64,000 nucleotides of DNA from Symbiodinium natans (GCA_905221605.1 CAJNDS010002746.1:220889-284888); one strand, 5' to 3'; positions 33,181-44,555 are shown, counted from the first letter of the stretch. The notes: generated by a model not told the origin, from the letters alone. A program made the numbers and translations.

Positions 33181-35600
33181 CTTGCGCAAGCCCGATAAGC
33201 CCTGTATACACCCCACAAACACATGCAATATGAATCCCTAATCCTCCAGATAATCCCGACTACGAGCCTTAGACCCTATACCCTATACCCTAAACCCTGA
33301 AACCCTAAACTCTAAACCCTAACCCCCCCCCCCCCCCTCCAGCCTTGCAACCCTGCGCCCTGGGCCCTAAACACCCTTTCGCCGCCCAGTGGCAGTAGCC
33401 ATCTGGTTGGATCTCCAGTCCTAACCTGGGCTTTGATAGCGTTTTGGGTTTAGGGTTTAGGGTTCAGGGTTTAGCGTGTAGGTTGAGCAAGTTTAAGGAC
33501 CTGACTTGGGCTTTGGGTTTAAGGTCTAGGGTCCAGGGGTGCTTAGGGCTTGGGTTTTATCATGTTCTATTCCAAAGTAAGACAAGATCAGATGAAAGGG
33601 ACGTGTCCAGTCTCCGCAGAGGGGCTGGGCAGGAGGGGAGAGGAGGGGGGTTTAGGGTTTAGGGATTTTAGGGTTTAGGGTTCAGTTTAGGGTCGAGGGT
33701 CGAGGGTTGAGGGGGGGCGGGGTAGAGCGTCTGCAGCCACTAAACTCTCGAAACCTCTAGGCCGTACGGGGTTTTGGGCCTGCAAAATTATATGCACTTT
33801 CAGCTTACTTGTCCAAGGAATTAGAATAAGGGTAAACAGTATTGTTGCTACTAAACAACTAATTACTACGAAGCCCAAACAGTTTGAAGTTCTACTACCG
33901 GGCAAGTAAGATATAGGGACAGCATAAGGTGTGTGTATATATAGGGGTTATGTGGGGAAATAGAAATAAGGCTCCCTTCTAGGGGTCCCCTCTTCTATCG
34001 TTTAAAAGGTCAAAGGAAACCCCGAAAATTGGTGTCGCTTTGCTGCGGCCGAGGACACTCGGGTGACTTGTGTCGAAGGATCTGGGTCAACGTCTTTGAA
34101 ATCTTCACCTGGGCAGAGGCTCAGGTTGTGGTCCTACGCCCAAGCCCTAAGCCCTAAGCCTTAAGCCTTATAAACCCTAAACCCTGAACCCTGAACAACA
34201 TGCTTTCTAGGTCCCCCCAGTATCCTACAAACAGGGGCACTCCGAAACCTTGCGAAAGGGGAAAAGGGCAATGCTGGGCATCCTGGAAATTAAGAAGCCC
34301 TTAACCCGAAATCCTAAACCCTATGCCCTAAACCGTAAACCCCAAACCCCAAACCCTAAACCCTAAACCCAAAACCGAAACTGAATGATGTGAGCCTTGG
34401 GATGCGATTTCTACCACCTACAGGAGTTCGGGCATCTGTCTTGTCCTTAGCTCCACACTGTTCATCGCCCTCAAAAGGGATTTGCAGATCTTTAGGGCTT
34501 CCAGTTGCCGAACAACTGACTAGGAACAGGGTCCAAGACGCAGAGCTTCGGGTTCAGCATTTGGTGTTCATGTGGCGTATAGCCTCAAAAAGGGTTCAGG
34601 GCTTAGGGCTTAGGGTACAGTAAACGAGAAACGAAAAAACGTAAAACAAAACAACAGTAGCTGGGGAAACTATCTTATACTTTGGGGACCACATGAACCC
34701 CAAATTGGGGTCGCATACCCTATATTTTTTAATCCCTATTCAGCACATGGACCATAAACGCCTTTAGGGTTCAGTTGGTTTCCAGGGTAGAAGGCAGCCT
34801 GCAGCAAATGGAGGTTTGCATGTATTGTCCGGGCAAGGTGGGCGTGCTACGGGGTTCAGGGTTGCGGGCTTCCGAAACTCAAATTCTCTTGATGAAGGCC
34901 TTCAGACCACAACCCACACCCCTAAACCCCACACAATCTTTGCGCGGCAGTCCTCACTCACTCCTGAACCGCCCGAAGTCCTGTACTAGACTTTATCTTG
35001 GGCCCCTCGAAAGGGTTTACGGTACATGTACCTTAGCAGACTTGTGTGCCAAGTATATCGGGTAGATGAACCCAAGTTCAAGTAGATGCAAAATCCCGAA
35101 AACCCGTGGCGAAAAGTCGGAGGCAGGCTGCGTCACGCGTGAGACCGTCCCCCCATCCTGACGCGGACGGTCGAGTGAGGCTTTGAGGTTTAGGTTTAGG
35201 GTTTTGGGTTTACCGCCGAACAGTCTTGACAAAACCCAAACCAGAAACATAATTATCTTGAGTTTAGGGCTTGGGGTAGGGTTTCCTAACGACAAACCCA
35301 AACAGACCCAGGGAAACCGTGCGAATCTCTACACGAAAATTCCCTGATGCTAGAGCAAACTTCACTAGACCACAAAAAGTCAAAAAAGCGCTGCCTTCCA
35401 GGCTTTTGTTGAGTGCATTTCACGCTCAAACGGATACATTCTATCGAAGCTGAAGGTGCATCAGCAGCCCTACTTCTCAGGACGGTTACATTTCGAGGAG
35501 GCTCAGAACCCCCGGTCCAAAGAAAGAAGCCTATGCCCTAAACCCTAAACCCTAGACCCTTATAAACCCTAAACCACTACAAAAGAGGCCTGAATAATTA
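33180..35600. other. Unique DNA with sparse ITS
   Basis: Short degenerate heptamer tracts (33290-33325, 33445-33480, 33645-33710, 34140-34200, 34310-34375, 35520-35575), a C-run (33323-33338), and open frames without recognisable domains. No gene is supported. Confidence 0.45.
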
Positions 35601-35605
35601 GAATA

Positions 35606-35688
35606 GGGTTTTGGGGGTTACTAGAGTATACTTATATACAGGGACCCTAAGGGAATACTGTTAGTAACTATTCCAACCGCTGTATTAC
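35606..35688. mobile_element. Repeat family K, copy 1
   Basis: It matches 41396-41475: TTTTGGGGGTTACTAGAGTA, then AAGGGAATACTGTTAGTAAC and TATTCCAACCGCTGTATT. The palindromic core is GGAATACT...AGTAACTATTCC. Confidence 0.5.
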
Positions 35689-35748
35689 ACTCTTAAATCT
35701 AGGGACCCTCCCTCCTTTCCCCCCCCCTCCCCCCGCCCAAGGAGAAAC

Positions 35749-35849
35749 TGGCTGGTTCTTAGTAGGGAATGAGGGAATGAGGGCCCTATCTAATCCCTTA
35801 AAGGGTATAAGTAGGGCCCTGATTCCCACATTCCCTACTAAGCACCAGG
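35749..35849. mobile_element. Fold-back element family G, copy 2
   Basis: About 101 bp. Arms TGGCTGGTTCTTAGTAGGGA and ATTCCCTACTAAGCACCAGG, with internal GGGCCCTATC / GTAGGGCCCTGATTC pairing. Confidence 0.65.
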
Positions 35850-35934
35850 GGGAAAAAGGAGAGACCTTTCACACAATCGCAAAGTTGAACCTTCACTTCG
35901 CCAGCAAAAAACGAATCGGTTCAAGGATGGCCCT

Positions 35935-36110
35935 AAGCCCTAAACCCCCTAAAACCCTAAAACCCTAAACCCTAAACCCTAAACCCTAAACCCCTAAACC
36001 CTAAACCCTAAACCCTAAACCCTAAACCCCTAAACCCTAAACCCCTAAACCCCTAAACCCCTAAAGCCCTAAACCCTAAACCCCTAAGCCCTAAACCCCT
36101 AAGCCCCGAA
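35935..36110 (-). repeat. CCCTAAA / CCCCTAAA array
   Basis: C-strand array in which the heptamer gives way to 8-mers CCCCTAAA and CCCCTAAG. Confidence 0.85.
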
Positions 36111-36224
36111 ACCCCCGAGCCCCGTGGCCTCCTGCTGTCTTGCTGCTCTTGGCTCCCGAGGCATCCGCAAACGCTTCGGCCCGAGTTTGAGGCATTGGCC
36201 TCGGTTCGGCTAGAGGCTCAGACG

Positions 36225-37903
36225 GTTGTTTAGGGTTTAGGGTTTAGGGGTTTAGGGGTTTAGGGATTTAGAGACTTGGGGTTTGGGGCTTGGGGCTTCG
36301 GGCTTCGGGCTTGGGGTTTAGGGTTTAGGGTTCAGGAATTTAAGGCTTCGGGTCTTGGATTTAGGTGCTTAGGCGTTTAGGGTTTCGGCTTTAAGGGTTT
36401 AGGGGTGTTAGGTGTTTTAGGGGTGAGGGTTTCGGGTAGTATCGTCTTAGGTGAAACAAACCCTTAACTATAACTACGGTCATCCGTACGAAAACTATAG
36501 GGACCACTATAAAGCGGGCCGTAAACTTTCGGGAATGCCCATTCTAAAGGTTCTCGGCTCAGAATATAGGAGGGGTTTAGGGTTTAGGGCATTAGGAGTT
36601 CCTGAACCCCAAACCCTATAATCACCAAACGGTTTAGTCAGGGTTTAGGGCTTGAGAGGTTCAAGGGATACAAGGGACCCATAGACCACATCCAATCACT
36701 TTACATACCTCATCCAAGAGTCCCTACACACCTCAAGTAGCCCCTACGTTAGCCCTAAGGCCCCGTTTAAGGGTTCCTCTTGTAAACCCTAAACCTCAAA
36801 CCCGAAATTCGTCAACACTGAACCCTAAACCCTAAACCTTAACCCCCAGCCCCTTGAGTTTTAGAGGTTTAGGGGTTCAGAACTTGCTTTGGCAGCAGAG
36901 CCCTTGGCCCCATTCAACCCGAAACCTACACATGCTTAGGGTTTAGGGTTTAGGGTTTAAGGTTTAGGGTTTAGGGTTTAGAGTTTAGGGCTTCAGGGTT
37001 TACGATTGGCCTGGGGTGGCGATTCGCAAGGACCCTTTAGATCACTATGTAACTGGTCTCAGGATGGGGGGCAGGGTTCAGTCGCAGCAAGACCCCAAGA
37101 CAGCGGGTCTAGCCTAGCGGGGGGGGGGGGGGGTTCAGGAGGAGGGTCCACTGCGGGTCCCAGACAAGTCCCAGGAAAGGTGCAAGAAAGCCCAAAGAAT
37201 CATAAAGCCTGCCTTGAAAGCCACAGACACTGAACCCTAGAAGGTTTAGTGTTTAGGGTTTCTTGAATGACTTCTTGAACCCCTCCAAAAAGTCTAAAAG
37301 TTTAACTTTTAGGGGCTCCTTTTTGTAGTGTCTAAAGAACGCAAAAGGTAAAAAGTCCTAAGAGCAGCCAGAAGAAAGCCAAGGTTTAGGGTTTCAACAC
37401 AGAACCCTCCATAAATCCTGTACCGGCCCCAAGTGACACTGGTTCGACGGGAACTAGCTTGGCCTTCTGCTCGTCCTTGTGCCGCAAGCAAGCCACCAAG
37501 GCTCCTAAAGCCTGAGTGGTCTGTTCTTCTGCCTGTTTCTTGCGTTGTTGTGGCCCCGGAACCCCAAACCCCAAACCCTAAACACCCTAAAACTCCAAAA
37601 GAACACCTAAAGACCCAAAAGCCCTCAAAACCCAAAAACCCTGAAGCTCCGGAAAAACCTGAAAAACCATAAAGACCCTGGAAACCAAAAAAACCTTAAA
37701 GAACACCTAAAAGACTTATAAACCCTACAAACCCTACAAACCCTAAAACTCCTAAAAACCCTGAAACAAACCCTAACAACACTTAAAAGCTTCATAAACC
37801 GCTAGAAAACCTATAAACCCACTAAAACCTCAAAAAAAAAACTACTTCAAAAACCCTTGAAAACCACCAAAAACCTTAAAAAACTCCTAGAAGCCCCGAC
37901 ACA

Positions 37904-37935
<32 letters not shown>

Positions 37936-37990
37936 AAAAAAAAAACAACAAAAACACCTTAAAACCCGAAACTGCCTCAAAAGCGAATTA
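36225..37990. other. Degenerate repeats and homopolymers
   Basis: G-strand fragments at 36228-36310, 36568-36590 and 36938-36990; a G-run (37120-37132); an A-rich segment of loosely repeated AAAACCCTNNAAA (37640-37990) interrupted by a C-run of about 29 (37904-37932). Open frames in 37006-37680 are unconvincing. Confidence 0.55.
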
Positions 37991-38062
37991 ACCCTCAATG
38001 TGGGGTCCTTGGCTTCCTCCGCTTCTCCTCGGTTTCCTGACCTCCTGGGCTTCCACGGGGTT

Positions 38063-38185
38063 GGGGTCTAGGGTTTAGGGTTTAGGGTTTAGGGTTTAGG
38101 GTTTAGGGTTTAGGGTTTAGGGTTTAGGGTTTAGGGTTTAGGGTTTAGGGTTTAGGGTCTAGGGTTTAGGGTTTAGGGTGAGGGT
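38063..38185 (+). repeat. TTTAGGG array, about 17 units
   Basis: Near-perfect G-strand array with one GTCTAGGG variant near the end. Confidence 0.9.
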
Positions 38186-38189
38186 TGGG

Positions 38190-39600
38190 TCTTTCGGGTT
38201 CAGCATTTGGCAAGTACATGGCCTGCGGCATTCTAGATCATGTCATCAATGCGCCTTGACGCTCACAAGCACAAGCATCCTCTACAAGGATGGGCCTTAC
38301 AACCCTCTGAAAAGTATTCCTAAATATGGTCCTCTTAAACCCGATAAGGGAAATAACAACAGGTAGTAAGGGGGGTTTCTTTTCAACCAAGCCGTAAACC
38401 ACTCTGATGCAAACCAAACTTCAGGCAGAATGCATACTGGGACTCTTGATTTAGATTACACGGCTTGCAAGGTTAGGGTTCAGGGCTTAGGGGTTTAGGG
38501 TTTCCAGGGTGGGAGGAAAAAAAAGGAATTAAAGGGCCTACAGGGCTGATAGGTTCTTAGGTTTCGAGTTGCTGGGTATGGAAGCGAAGAAACACTTTAG
38601 ATTCACCACGCCTGCCCAACTCGATGCACTGTTAGGGGCTGAATACCCTAGGCCAAAAAGAGGTTAACCTTTATGATTTGTAAAACTAGGATTGTATAGA
38701 CCCCCCAAAACGTAGAATTCACTTACAATAACCCCAATAAGGTCCACCCAGCGCCCTCAAGTTTAGGGTTTAGGGTCTTCCTAAGGCCAGCCAGGGTTCC
38801 ACCGTCGACCATTCTTTTTTGGGAGTGACTCTCGATCTCGAGGCTCTCGTCTGCCATTCCTGCACTGCACCCCAAACCCTAAACCCTAAACCCTAAACCC
38901 CAAACCCCACATCCCAAACCCCAAACCCCAAACCCTAAACCCTAAACCCTAAACCCTAGCCTTAAACCCTAGCCCTAAACCCTGAGCCCTAAACCCCAAA
39001 CCCGAAACGACCACTCTGGACGGCACTGAAGTGCCCAAGGCGCTCACAAGTTGAACTTGATCTGCTAACCCTCATTAAACCCCCCCACCCTCTACCCCTA
39101 ATATTAAATACCTCCTATTTTCACCATATTATAGTGTGTGGGGGGTAATTCAATGTTAGGGGGTGAGGGGTGGGGGATAATATTAGGGGGGGCCCGACAC
39201 CCCAGAGCGCTCCACCCTGAAATCCGGACCCAAGGGGGTTAGGGGTTAAGGGTCAAGGGTTTAGGGTTAAAGGTTTAGGGGTTGCCCAGTTTAGGGCTTA
39301 AGGGCCCTGAACCCGCAACTCAAAACCCCAAGGCTCGAAGCCGAGAGTGATGAGAGCGGAACCCCGAAGCCCTACATGCATCCTAGAGCCCTTCACCGAA
39401 GGCGCGGAGCCCTAGTGTCCTCAAACCCTGAACCCGAAACCGTAGGCTGGGTGTAGGGTTTAGGGTTTAGGGTTCAGGGTTCAGGGTTCAGGGTTTAGGG
39501 TTTAGGGTTTTTTAGGTTTTAGGGTTTAGGGTTTAGGGTTTAGGGTTTAGGGTTTAGGGTTTAGGGGCTTAAGAGTACAGTTAGAATTCAACTAAAACAT
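38190..39600. other. Unique DNA, irregular ITS and a family-N element
   Basis: C-strand array 38874-39000 with CCCCAAA variants, and G-strand arrays 39230-39260 and 39450-39565. The 38190-38760 stretch is AT-richer and has no supported gene; CCTCTTAAACCCGATAAGGG near 38330 resembles CATCTTAAACGCAAGAAGGG near 42848. Confidence 0.55.
39080..39176. mobile_element. Fold-back element family N, copy 2
   Basis: Left CCCCCCCACCCTCTACCCCT, AATATTAAATACCTCC; right GTAATTCAATGTTAGGGGGT, GAGGGGTGGGGG. It carries the same core as copy 1. An extra GATAATATTAGGGGGG follows. Confidence 0.55.
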
Positions 39601-39647
39601 ACCTAAACCCTAAACCCTATTCGGGGGCTTATAAGTACAGTGTTAAT

Positions 39648-39830
39648 CTACTATTTGCTTAAGTACCACCCACATAAAAGACAAGATATTCTTCCTTATA
39701 AGGGAATGATAATGGGATTACTCTTGTTTTTAAGGGAGTACCTTTGCATAATAAGAACCCCACATAAAAGAAACAACAACATCTTCCTTATAGGTGCAAT
39801 AAAGAGACTACTTTTTTTTGGGGGGGGAGT
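39648..39830. mobile_element. Fold-back element family L, copy 3 (tandem or nested)
   Basis: The left terminus CTACTATTTGCTTAAGTACC is followed by two units of CCCACATAAAAGA ... ATCTTCCTTATA. The right end degenerates into a T-run and G-run, so it may be a doubled element. Confidence 0.5.
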
Positions 39831-40074
39831 TCGCAGTGAAAGTGGAGGATTTTGGTTTCGGGATTGTCATTTTTTTTTTTTTTTTTTGGGGGGGGGGGTT
39901 CGGGCAGTTTCGGGCTGCTCTTATACCTCAACGATTCATCCTACTTCTCCAGCAGACACGGGATGGAACAGCTTCTGCTGTGACACTTCTACTTCTGAGC
40001 CTCTACTCAGTTGTGACGTTCGTTGCTGTAAAGGGTTTGGGGGAGCTTTGGGGCTTTGGGGTTTGTAGAGGTTA

Positions 40075-40700
40075 AGCTTGGGGGCGTATGGGATGCGGAG
40101 TTGAGGATTTCAGTCTCCTCTTGCCAAATCAACCTGAATGGGGCTGCGAACGCCAAGGTTCGGGCTTAGGGCGGTTGCGGGCTTGAGGTTCTCTTGGGAA
40201 AAAGGTGTCTGAAGATGAACACGAGACCCCAAACCCTGACCCCCTAAACTTGTTTAGGGTTTGAGGTTTAGGGCTTAGATTTAGGGTTTAAGGTTTAGGA
40301 CCCAAACACCCTGAAGCCAAAACGGTTCTGCGACGTGCAGCAAGCACATTGCCCAGACAAAAGCCCACGCCCGCACACTCTGAGCCGGTTCCTCTGTGCT
40401 TCTGGTGCGGACTGGCCACCTTCCGGCGGCATGGAACCGTAAGACCCAAACCCTCAAGCCCTAACTTCTCCTGAACCTTAAAAGCCCTAGACCCTGAAAC
40501 CAGAAGCCCTGAACCCTACAGCCCCTACCCCTGAGCCCAGAGAGAGAGAGCCCCCAAAGCCCCCTAGTTCAGCCCGAAAGCCTACAACCCGAAATCCAAG
40601 GACCGGCACTGGTCCACAATGATCAGCATCACCCTTCGCGAGACGCTAAACCCTAAACTCTAAACCCTAAACCCTAAACCCTAAACCCTAAACCCTTAAT
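40075..40700. other. Degenerate repeats, no gene
   Basis: Scattered AGGGTTT and CCCTAAACC remnants, a GA run (40540-40550) and a C-strand array at 40648-40695. Confidence 0.5.
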
Positions 40701-40879
40701 AGGGACTGTAGACCCCAACGCCCAAATTTCAGTGCCATTTTGAAAGCTGGGTCCTGTCTTTGTTCAGCGAAGGGTTTAGGGCTTATAGGTTTTTTTGGGT
40801 TTCGGGCTCCCGGAGCCGACAATCCTTTAGGGGTATAAGGAGTGATCCCTAGAAGGGACACTTCATCTTCCTATATAAC

Positions 40880-41128
40880 CACTACAAATATAGATGTAAA
40901 TAAATATAGCAATATAAATAAATAATTAAACAAATAAATATGTATATATATATATAATGTAAGTAATATAAATACAAGTATAAGTATAAACAATAATAAT
41001 ACCAATAATAATGATAACAATAATATAAATATAAATATAAATATAAATATAAATGTAAGTGTAAATGTAAATGTAAATGTAAATGTACATGTGTAAATAT
41101 AAAAAATAAATAAATCAAAATAACTTAA

Positions 41129-41188
<60 letters not shown>

Positions 41189-41275
41189 ATATATATATAT
41201 ATATATATACACTTGTACATATACCTGATATGGTCCCTGTATATATCTATATATATGTATATATATATATATATA
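40880..41275. repeat. AT-rich microsatellite block
   Basis: AAATATA/AAATGTA units, a run of about 16 AAAT tetramers (41124-41185), then (TA)n tracts at 41187-41208 and 41245-41275. Open minus frames here are repeat translations. Confidence 0.9.
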
Positions 41276-41395
41276 CCTAAGTCGCCCCAAAACAAAAACT
41301 AAGGTCCTTAATCAGGGCCCCTCCTTTATGTGCCTTGACACGTCTCAAACGGCCTCACGCCTAACAAACCCCTACTAGACTTAATAAGTAGAGTA

Positions 41396-41475
41396 GGCTT
41401 TCGGGGGGTTATTGTAGTATAGTAAACAAGAGACTATAAGGGAATACTATTGGTAACTATTCCGACCCTGTATTC
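41396..41475. mobile_element. Repeat family K, copy 2
   Basis: It matches 35606-35688: GGCTTTCGGGGGGTTATTG, TAAGGGAATACTATTGGTAA and CTATTCCGACCCTGTATT. Confidence 0.5.
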
Positions 41476-41489
41476 AATCCCCAAATCCC

Positions 41490-41690
41490 ATCCCTCACAG
41501 CCTCAAGCCCCCAAAACCCCAAACCCATGCCCTAAACCCCCCCAAATCCCATAAATCCCCTGAATCCCCTGCAATCCCAGAAATCCCCGAAATCCCCAAA
41601 ATCCCCCAATCCCCAAAATCCCCCAAATCCCCCAAATCCCCAGCATCCCCCAGAATCCCCCAAAATCCCCCAAATCCCCTAAACCCCGTC
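41490..41690 (-). repeat. AATCCCC(C) degenerate short repeat
   Basis: About 200 bp of AATCCC(C/T)-type units, distinct from the CCCTAAA heptamer, leading into the CTG-repeat region. Confidence 0.7.
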
Positions 41691-41972
41691 GATCCCACAG
41701 GCCGCACCTCCAGCTTGCTGGTGCTGCCGCTGCTGGTGGTGGTGCGGGTGCTGCTGCTGGTGGTTTTGTTGTTGCCATTGACGCTGGCTTTGCGGGTTCG
41801 GCTGCTGCGTGTACTGCTGCTGCTGCAACTGCTGCTGCGGAAACTGCTGCTGCTGAAACTGCTGCTGCTGAAACTGCTGCTGCTGAAACTGCTGCTGCTG
41901 AAACTGCTGCTGCTGAAACTGCTGCTGCTGAAACTGCTGCTGCGGGTAGTAGCTCTGTGGACCAGCGTTCAT
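41679..41972 (-). CDS. Gln-rich low-complexity ORF (97 codons), possible exon
   Basis: From the ATG at 41972 the frame reads MNAGPQSYYP followed by seven QQF units spaced every 15 bp, then a Q/N/H/P-rich tail (PNPQSQRQWQQQNHQQQHPHHHQ written in pieces: PNPQSQRQWQQQ, NHQQQHPHHHQ). The Tyr/Phe-punctuated Gln repeat resembles prion-like or RNA-binding low-complexity domains. The same DNA is a tandem CTG-type repeat that is open in several frames, including a poly-Ala/Val frame, so the frame could be accidental. It is flanked by degenerate AATCCCC-type repeats. An exon of a larger gene is as likely as a complete one. Confidence 0.3.
   Translation of the reverse strand: MNAGPQSYYPQQQFQQQQFQQQQFQQQQFQQQQFQQQQFQQQQFPQQQLQQQQYTQQPNPQSQRQWQQQNHQQQHPHHHQQRQHQQAGGAACGIDGV
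41815..41945. repeat. 15-bp tandem repeat (CTGCTGCTGAAACTG)
   Basis: Seven nearly identical 15-bp units and flanking CTG/CTGCGG triplets. On the minus strand they encode the QQF repeat of the Gln-rich ORF. Confidence 0.85.
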
Positions 41973-42404
41973 GGGCAAGCCATACCACCTGAGTTTCCGA
42001 TATGGGAACGAAGATGTTAACACCACGGGTGTTCCTAACCCTCAATTGAGCAGCCAATCCCCAAACTTGCCACGGTCAAGGGCACTTGGGAGGGCACAAA
42101 GACTGGACTTGGGGGTTTGACATCGTAGAGGGGGGCTTAAGGTTTAGGGTTTAGGGTTGAGGGTGTTTGCCTCGACTCAGGCCTTTGGCCGAGCGAGGGG
42201 CCTCCATGAAAGGCAGCACGCATGCACTCAACCGTTCACCACCCCGAACCTATACATGTTCTGTCACATGCCAAAGAGTGAGTGCTAAGCTGCAGAAAAA
42301 TGCGCGGCTGCGGCAACCCTGTGTTGGAGCCATTTGATGTAGGGCTAGTGCCGACCAAACCCTCTACACTCTTCTGGTCGTCCTTCCCTATCCCACCCAA
42401 TAAC

Positions 42405-42475
42405 CTAAACCCTAAACCCTAAACCCTAAACCCTAAACCCTAAACCCTAAACCCTAAACCCTAAACCCTAAACTC
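42405..42475 (-). repeat. CCCTAAA array
   Basis: About ten perfect C-strand heptamers in otherwise unique DNA. Confidence 0.9.
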
Positions 42476-43190
42476 AGCCAGGACTCTGGTCTTCCCAAGT
42501 CCTCGGCCACGTATTTGACGGATGCCAGGTTTGCCTGGAGCTCTGTGCTGGGCCCAGAAAAGAGTCCAAGTTCCCTAAGGTTTACGGTTTAGGGTTTAGG
42601 GTTTAGTCTTCCATGTGCCGATGGTTTTCGGGTTTCGGGTTTAGAGTATATAGTTCTTGGGCCTTAAAGGGGTTCCCAAGAAAGTAGCTTCAGGGCCCAA
42701 GTACGTACACATGGACCCTTAAGGTGTTTAGTTAGCAGTATATAAAGCTTTACAAGCAATTCCTTGGATACCTGCAGCAAACAAGGTTCCGGGTTTTTCT
42801 AGGGCGCCCCCCCCACCCCCCCCCTAAACATAGTTCTGAATATGATCATCTTAAACGCAAGAAGGGAAAATGACAAATTATCCCCAAGGACCTACCCAGT
42901 TTGTCTGGGATGTCCAAAACAAGACCCAGGAGAAACCTATTGGGTCTGCTTGGGGATGTTGAGACAAAGGTGCTGCAGTTGTACAGAACGAACACCCTAC
43001 CGCCTGATATCCTGTTTGATTGCCTTCGGCGCAGATCCCTAAACCCTAAACCCTAAACCCCAAACCCTAAACCCTAAACCCTAAACCCGAAACCCTAAAA
43101 CCCCAAACCCTTTTCGGGCGTCTCCAGCCTCAAGGGCTGCAGTTGTCAGTGTGGCAAGAGCTAAGCTTCGACCCTGTTCTTCGTGCTAGA

Positions 43191-43319
43191 CGACTATTTT
43201 TGGTAGGAACCCCAAAAGAACAACAAAAAAAAAACGATCCCTATATTACCATTCATAAGGAAGAATGTTCTTTTTTGCTTGATTGTTATTCTTTTTTGGG
43301 GTTCTTACGCAATTAGTAG
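43191..43319. mobile_element. Fold-back element family L, copy 4
   Basis: Arms GGTAGGAACCCCAAAAGAAC and TTTTTTGGGGTTCTTACGCA, centre ATTCATAAGGAAGAATG. Terminal GACTATTTTT / AATTAGTAG matches the family's CTACTATTTGC end. Confidence 0.55.
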
Positions 43320-43593
43320 CAGAAGACCGTTGTCTCAGGCAACTGCTGAAGCCCTTGGTAACTTTGTAAGTCAGCAGGGATGGCCCTTTTGCGTCTCAGG
43401 CCTCAAGGGAAGGGAGCTCCTTGGGGGGGGGGGGGGTAGTTTTGATCAAGTTTCTTGCAGTTGATGGCTTCTTTCCTGGTTGGCTGGTTCCGGGCATGAC
43501 TGCCCGCATTCTGGTGTCTCGCCTCAGATCTTTCTTCTTAATATTTGTGCCAAGGCCTTGCAACCAGTTTTCATTCCGATAAGAAGTGTTAGA

Positions 43594-43833
43594 TCAGCGG
43601 CGGTCTTTGGTATGCAAAGCCTTGGTGGCTTCTGTGGGTCCATGAGGTGTCATCATATTCACCATCAGATGTTTATTTGCCTCCAAGCTAGCCGTGCTTA
43701 AAGCTTCCGTCTCCCCGATAAGAAATCGCTTGGCGACAGCTGGACCCTGAAACTCGATGGTTTGGACGGTATCCCGCCGTATTAGTTGCCTTACTTTGTC
43801 TGTATTCACAAGCAGCCTGAAGCGGGACGTCAT
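43594..43833 (-). CDS. Possible 79-codon gene fragment
   Basis: From an ATG at 43833 the minus strand encodes MTSRFRLLVNTDKVRQLIRR, continuing with VQTIEFQGPAVAKRFLIGE and LEANKHLMVNMMTPHGP. The composition looks like a real protein rather than repeat translation. It ends at a stop at 43594, and its start overlaps a family-D fold-back element, so it may be a truncated exon. No family is recognised. Confidence 0.22.
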   Translation of the reverse strand: MTSRFRLLVNTDKVRQLIRRDTVQTIEFQGPAVAKRFLIGETEALSTASLEANKHLMVNMMTPHGPTEATKALHTKDRR

Positions 43834-43936
43834 AGTGCAGAAAAAAGAGTACCCTTTTTGGTGCAAAGGGGCTGATAAGAGAACAAACCTAAAGCCTACG
43901 AGTTTAAAAATTGGAATAAGGGCCTGCTCTGGGTCC
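43824..43936. mobile_element. MITE-like family D, copy 5
   Basis: Diverged copy with AAAAGAGTACCCTTTTTGG, GTGCAAAGGGGCTGATAAG and a right end GGGCCTGCTCTGGGTCC. It overlaps the start of the possible gene fragment at 43594-43833. Confidence 0.4.
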
Positions 43937-43945
43937 TGGCCCTAC

Positions 43946-44130
43946 TGTAAACCCTAAACCCTAAACCGGAAATCCTAAAAAAAGGAAACCCTAAACCCTA
44001 AATCGGAAATCCAAAAAAAGGAAACCCTAAACCCTAAACCGGAAATCCTAAAAAAAGGAAACCCCAAACCCTAAATCGGAAATCCTAAAAAAAGGAAACC
44101 CTAAACCCTGAACCGGAAATCCTTAAAACA
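43946..44130. repeat. Composite 36-38-bp tandem repeat combining CCCTAAA with CGGAAATCC
   Basis: Four to five units of AAACCCTAAACCCTAAA(C/T) + CGGAAATCCTAAAAAAAGG. The telomere-like part is embedded in a higher-order unit that has itself been amplified. Confidence 0.85.
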
Positions 44131-44135
44131 AAAGA

Positions 44136-44195
44136 AAAAAGGGAAGAAGGGCTTCCTCGGTCCTAAAAAGGGAAGAAGGGCTTCCTCGGTCCTAG
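44136..44195. repeat. Perfect short direct duplication
   Basis: AAAAGGGAAGAAGGGCTTCC then TCGGTCCTA occurs twice in tandem immediately after the composite repeat. Each unit also contains an AAGAAGGGCTTC near-palindrome. Confidence 0.85.
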
Positions 44196-44287
44196 AAGAC
44201 ATCTCCAGAGTGCGGCCAGGCAGCGGAGCCGGCGGACAAGCGTGGTAGCCGTTCGCCATCCGAATGCCCTGCGTGACCCGGGAATCT

Positions 44288-44372
44288 AGGGTTTAGGGGT
44301 TAGGGTTTAGGGTTTAGGGTTTAGGGTTTAGGGTTTAGGGTTTAGGGTTTAGCGTTTCAGGGTTTAGGGTTT
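44288..44372 (+). repeat. TTTAGGG array
   Basis: About ten units, with GCGTTTCAGGG at the 3' end. Confidence 0.85.
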
Positions 44373-44555
44373 AACTCTCTGCGGTGCTTTACTGTAACTT
44401 TAGATCCTTAGCCTTCTTTTGGGTTTATTGGGTTTCTTAATAAGGCAGCTACATATTGAATTCATAGCTACCCTGCTAAGTGCAGCCAAGAATTGTAACT
44501 GCATACGTATAAGCCCCCTAAGTCCCCCCCGGGGGCTTCTAAGACCAGTTGTGAT

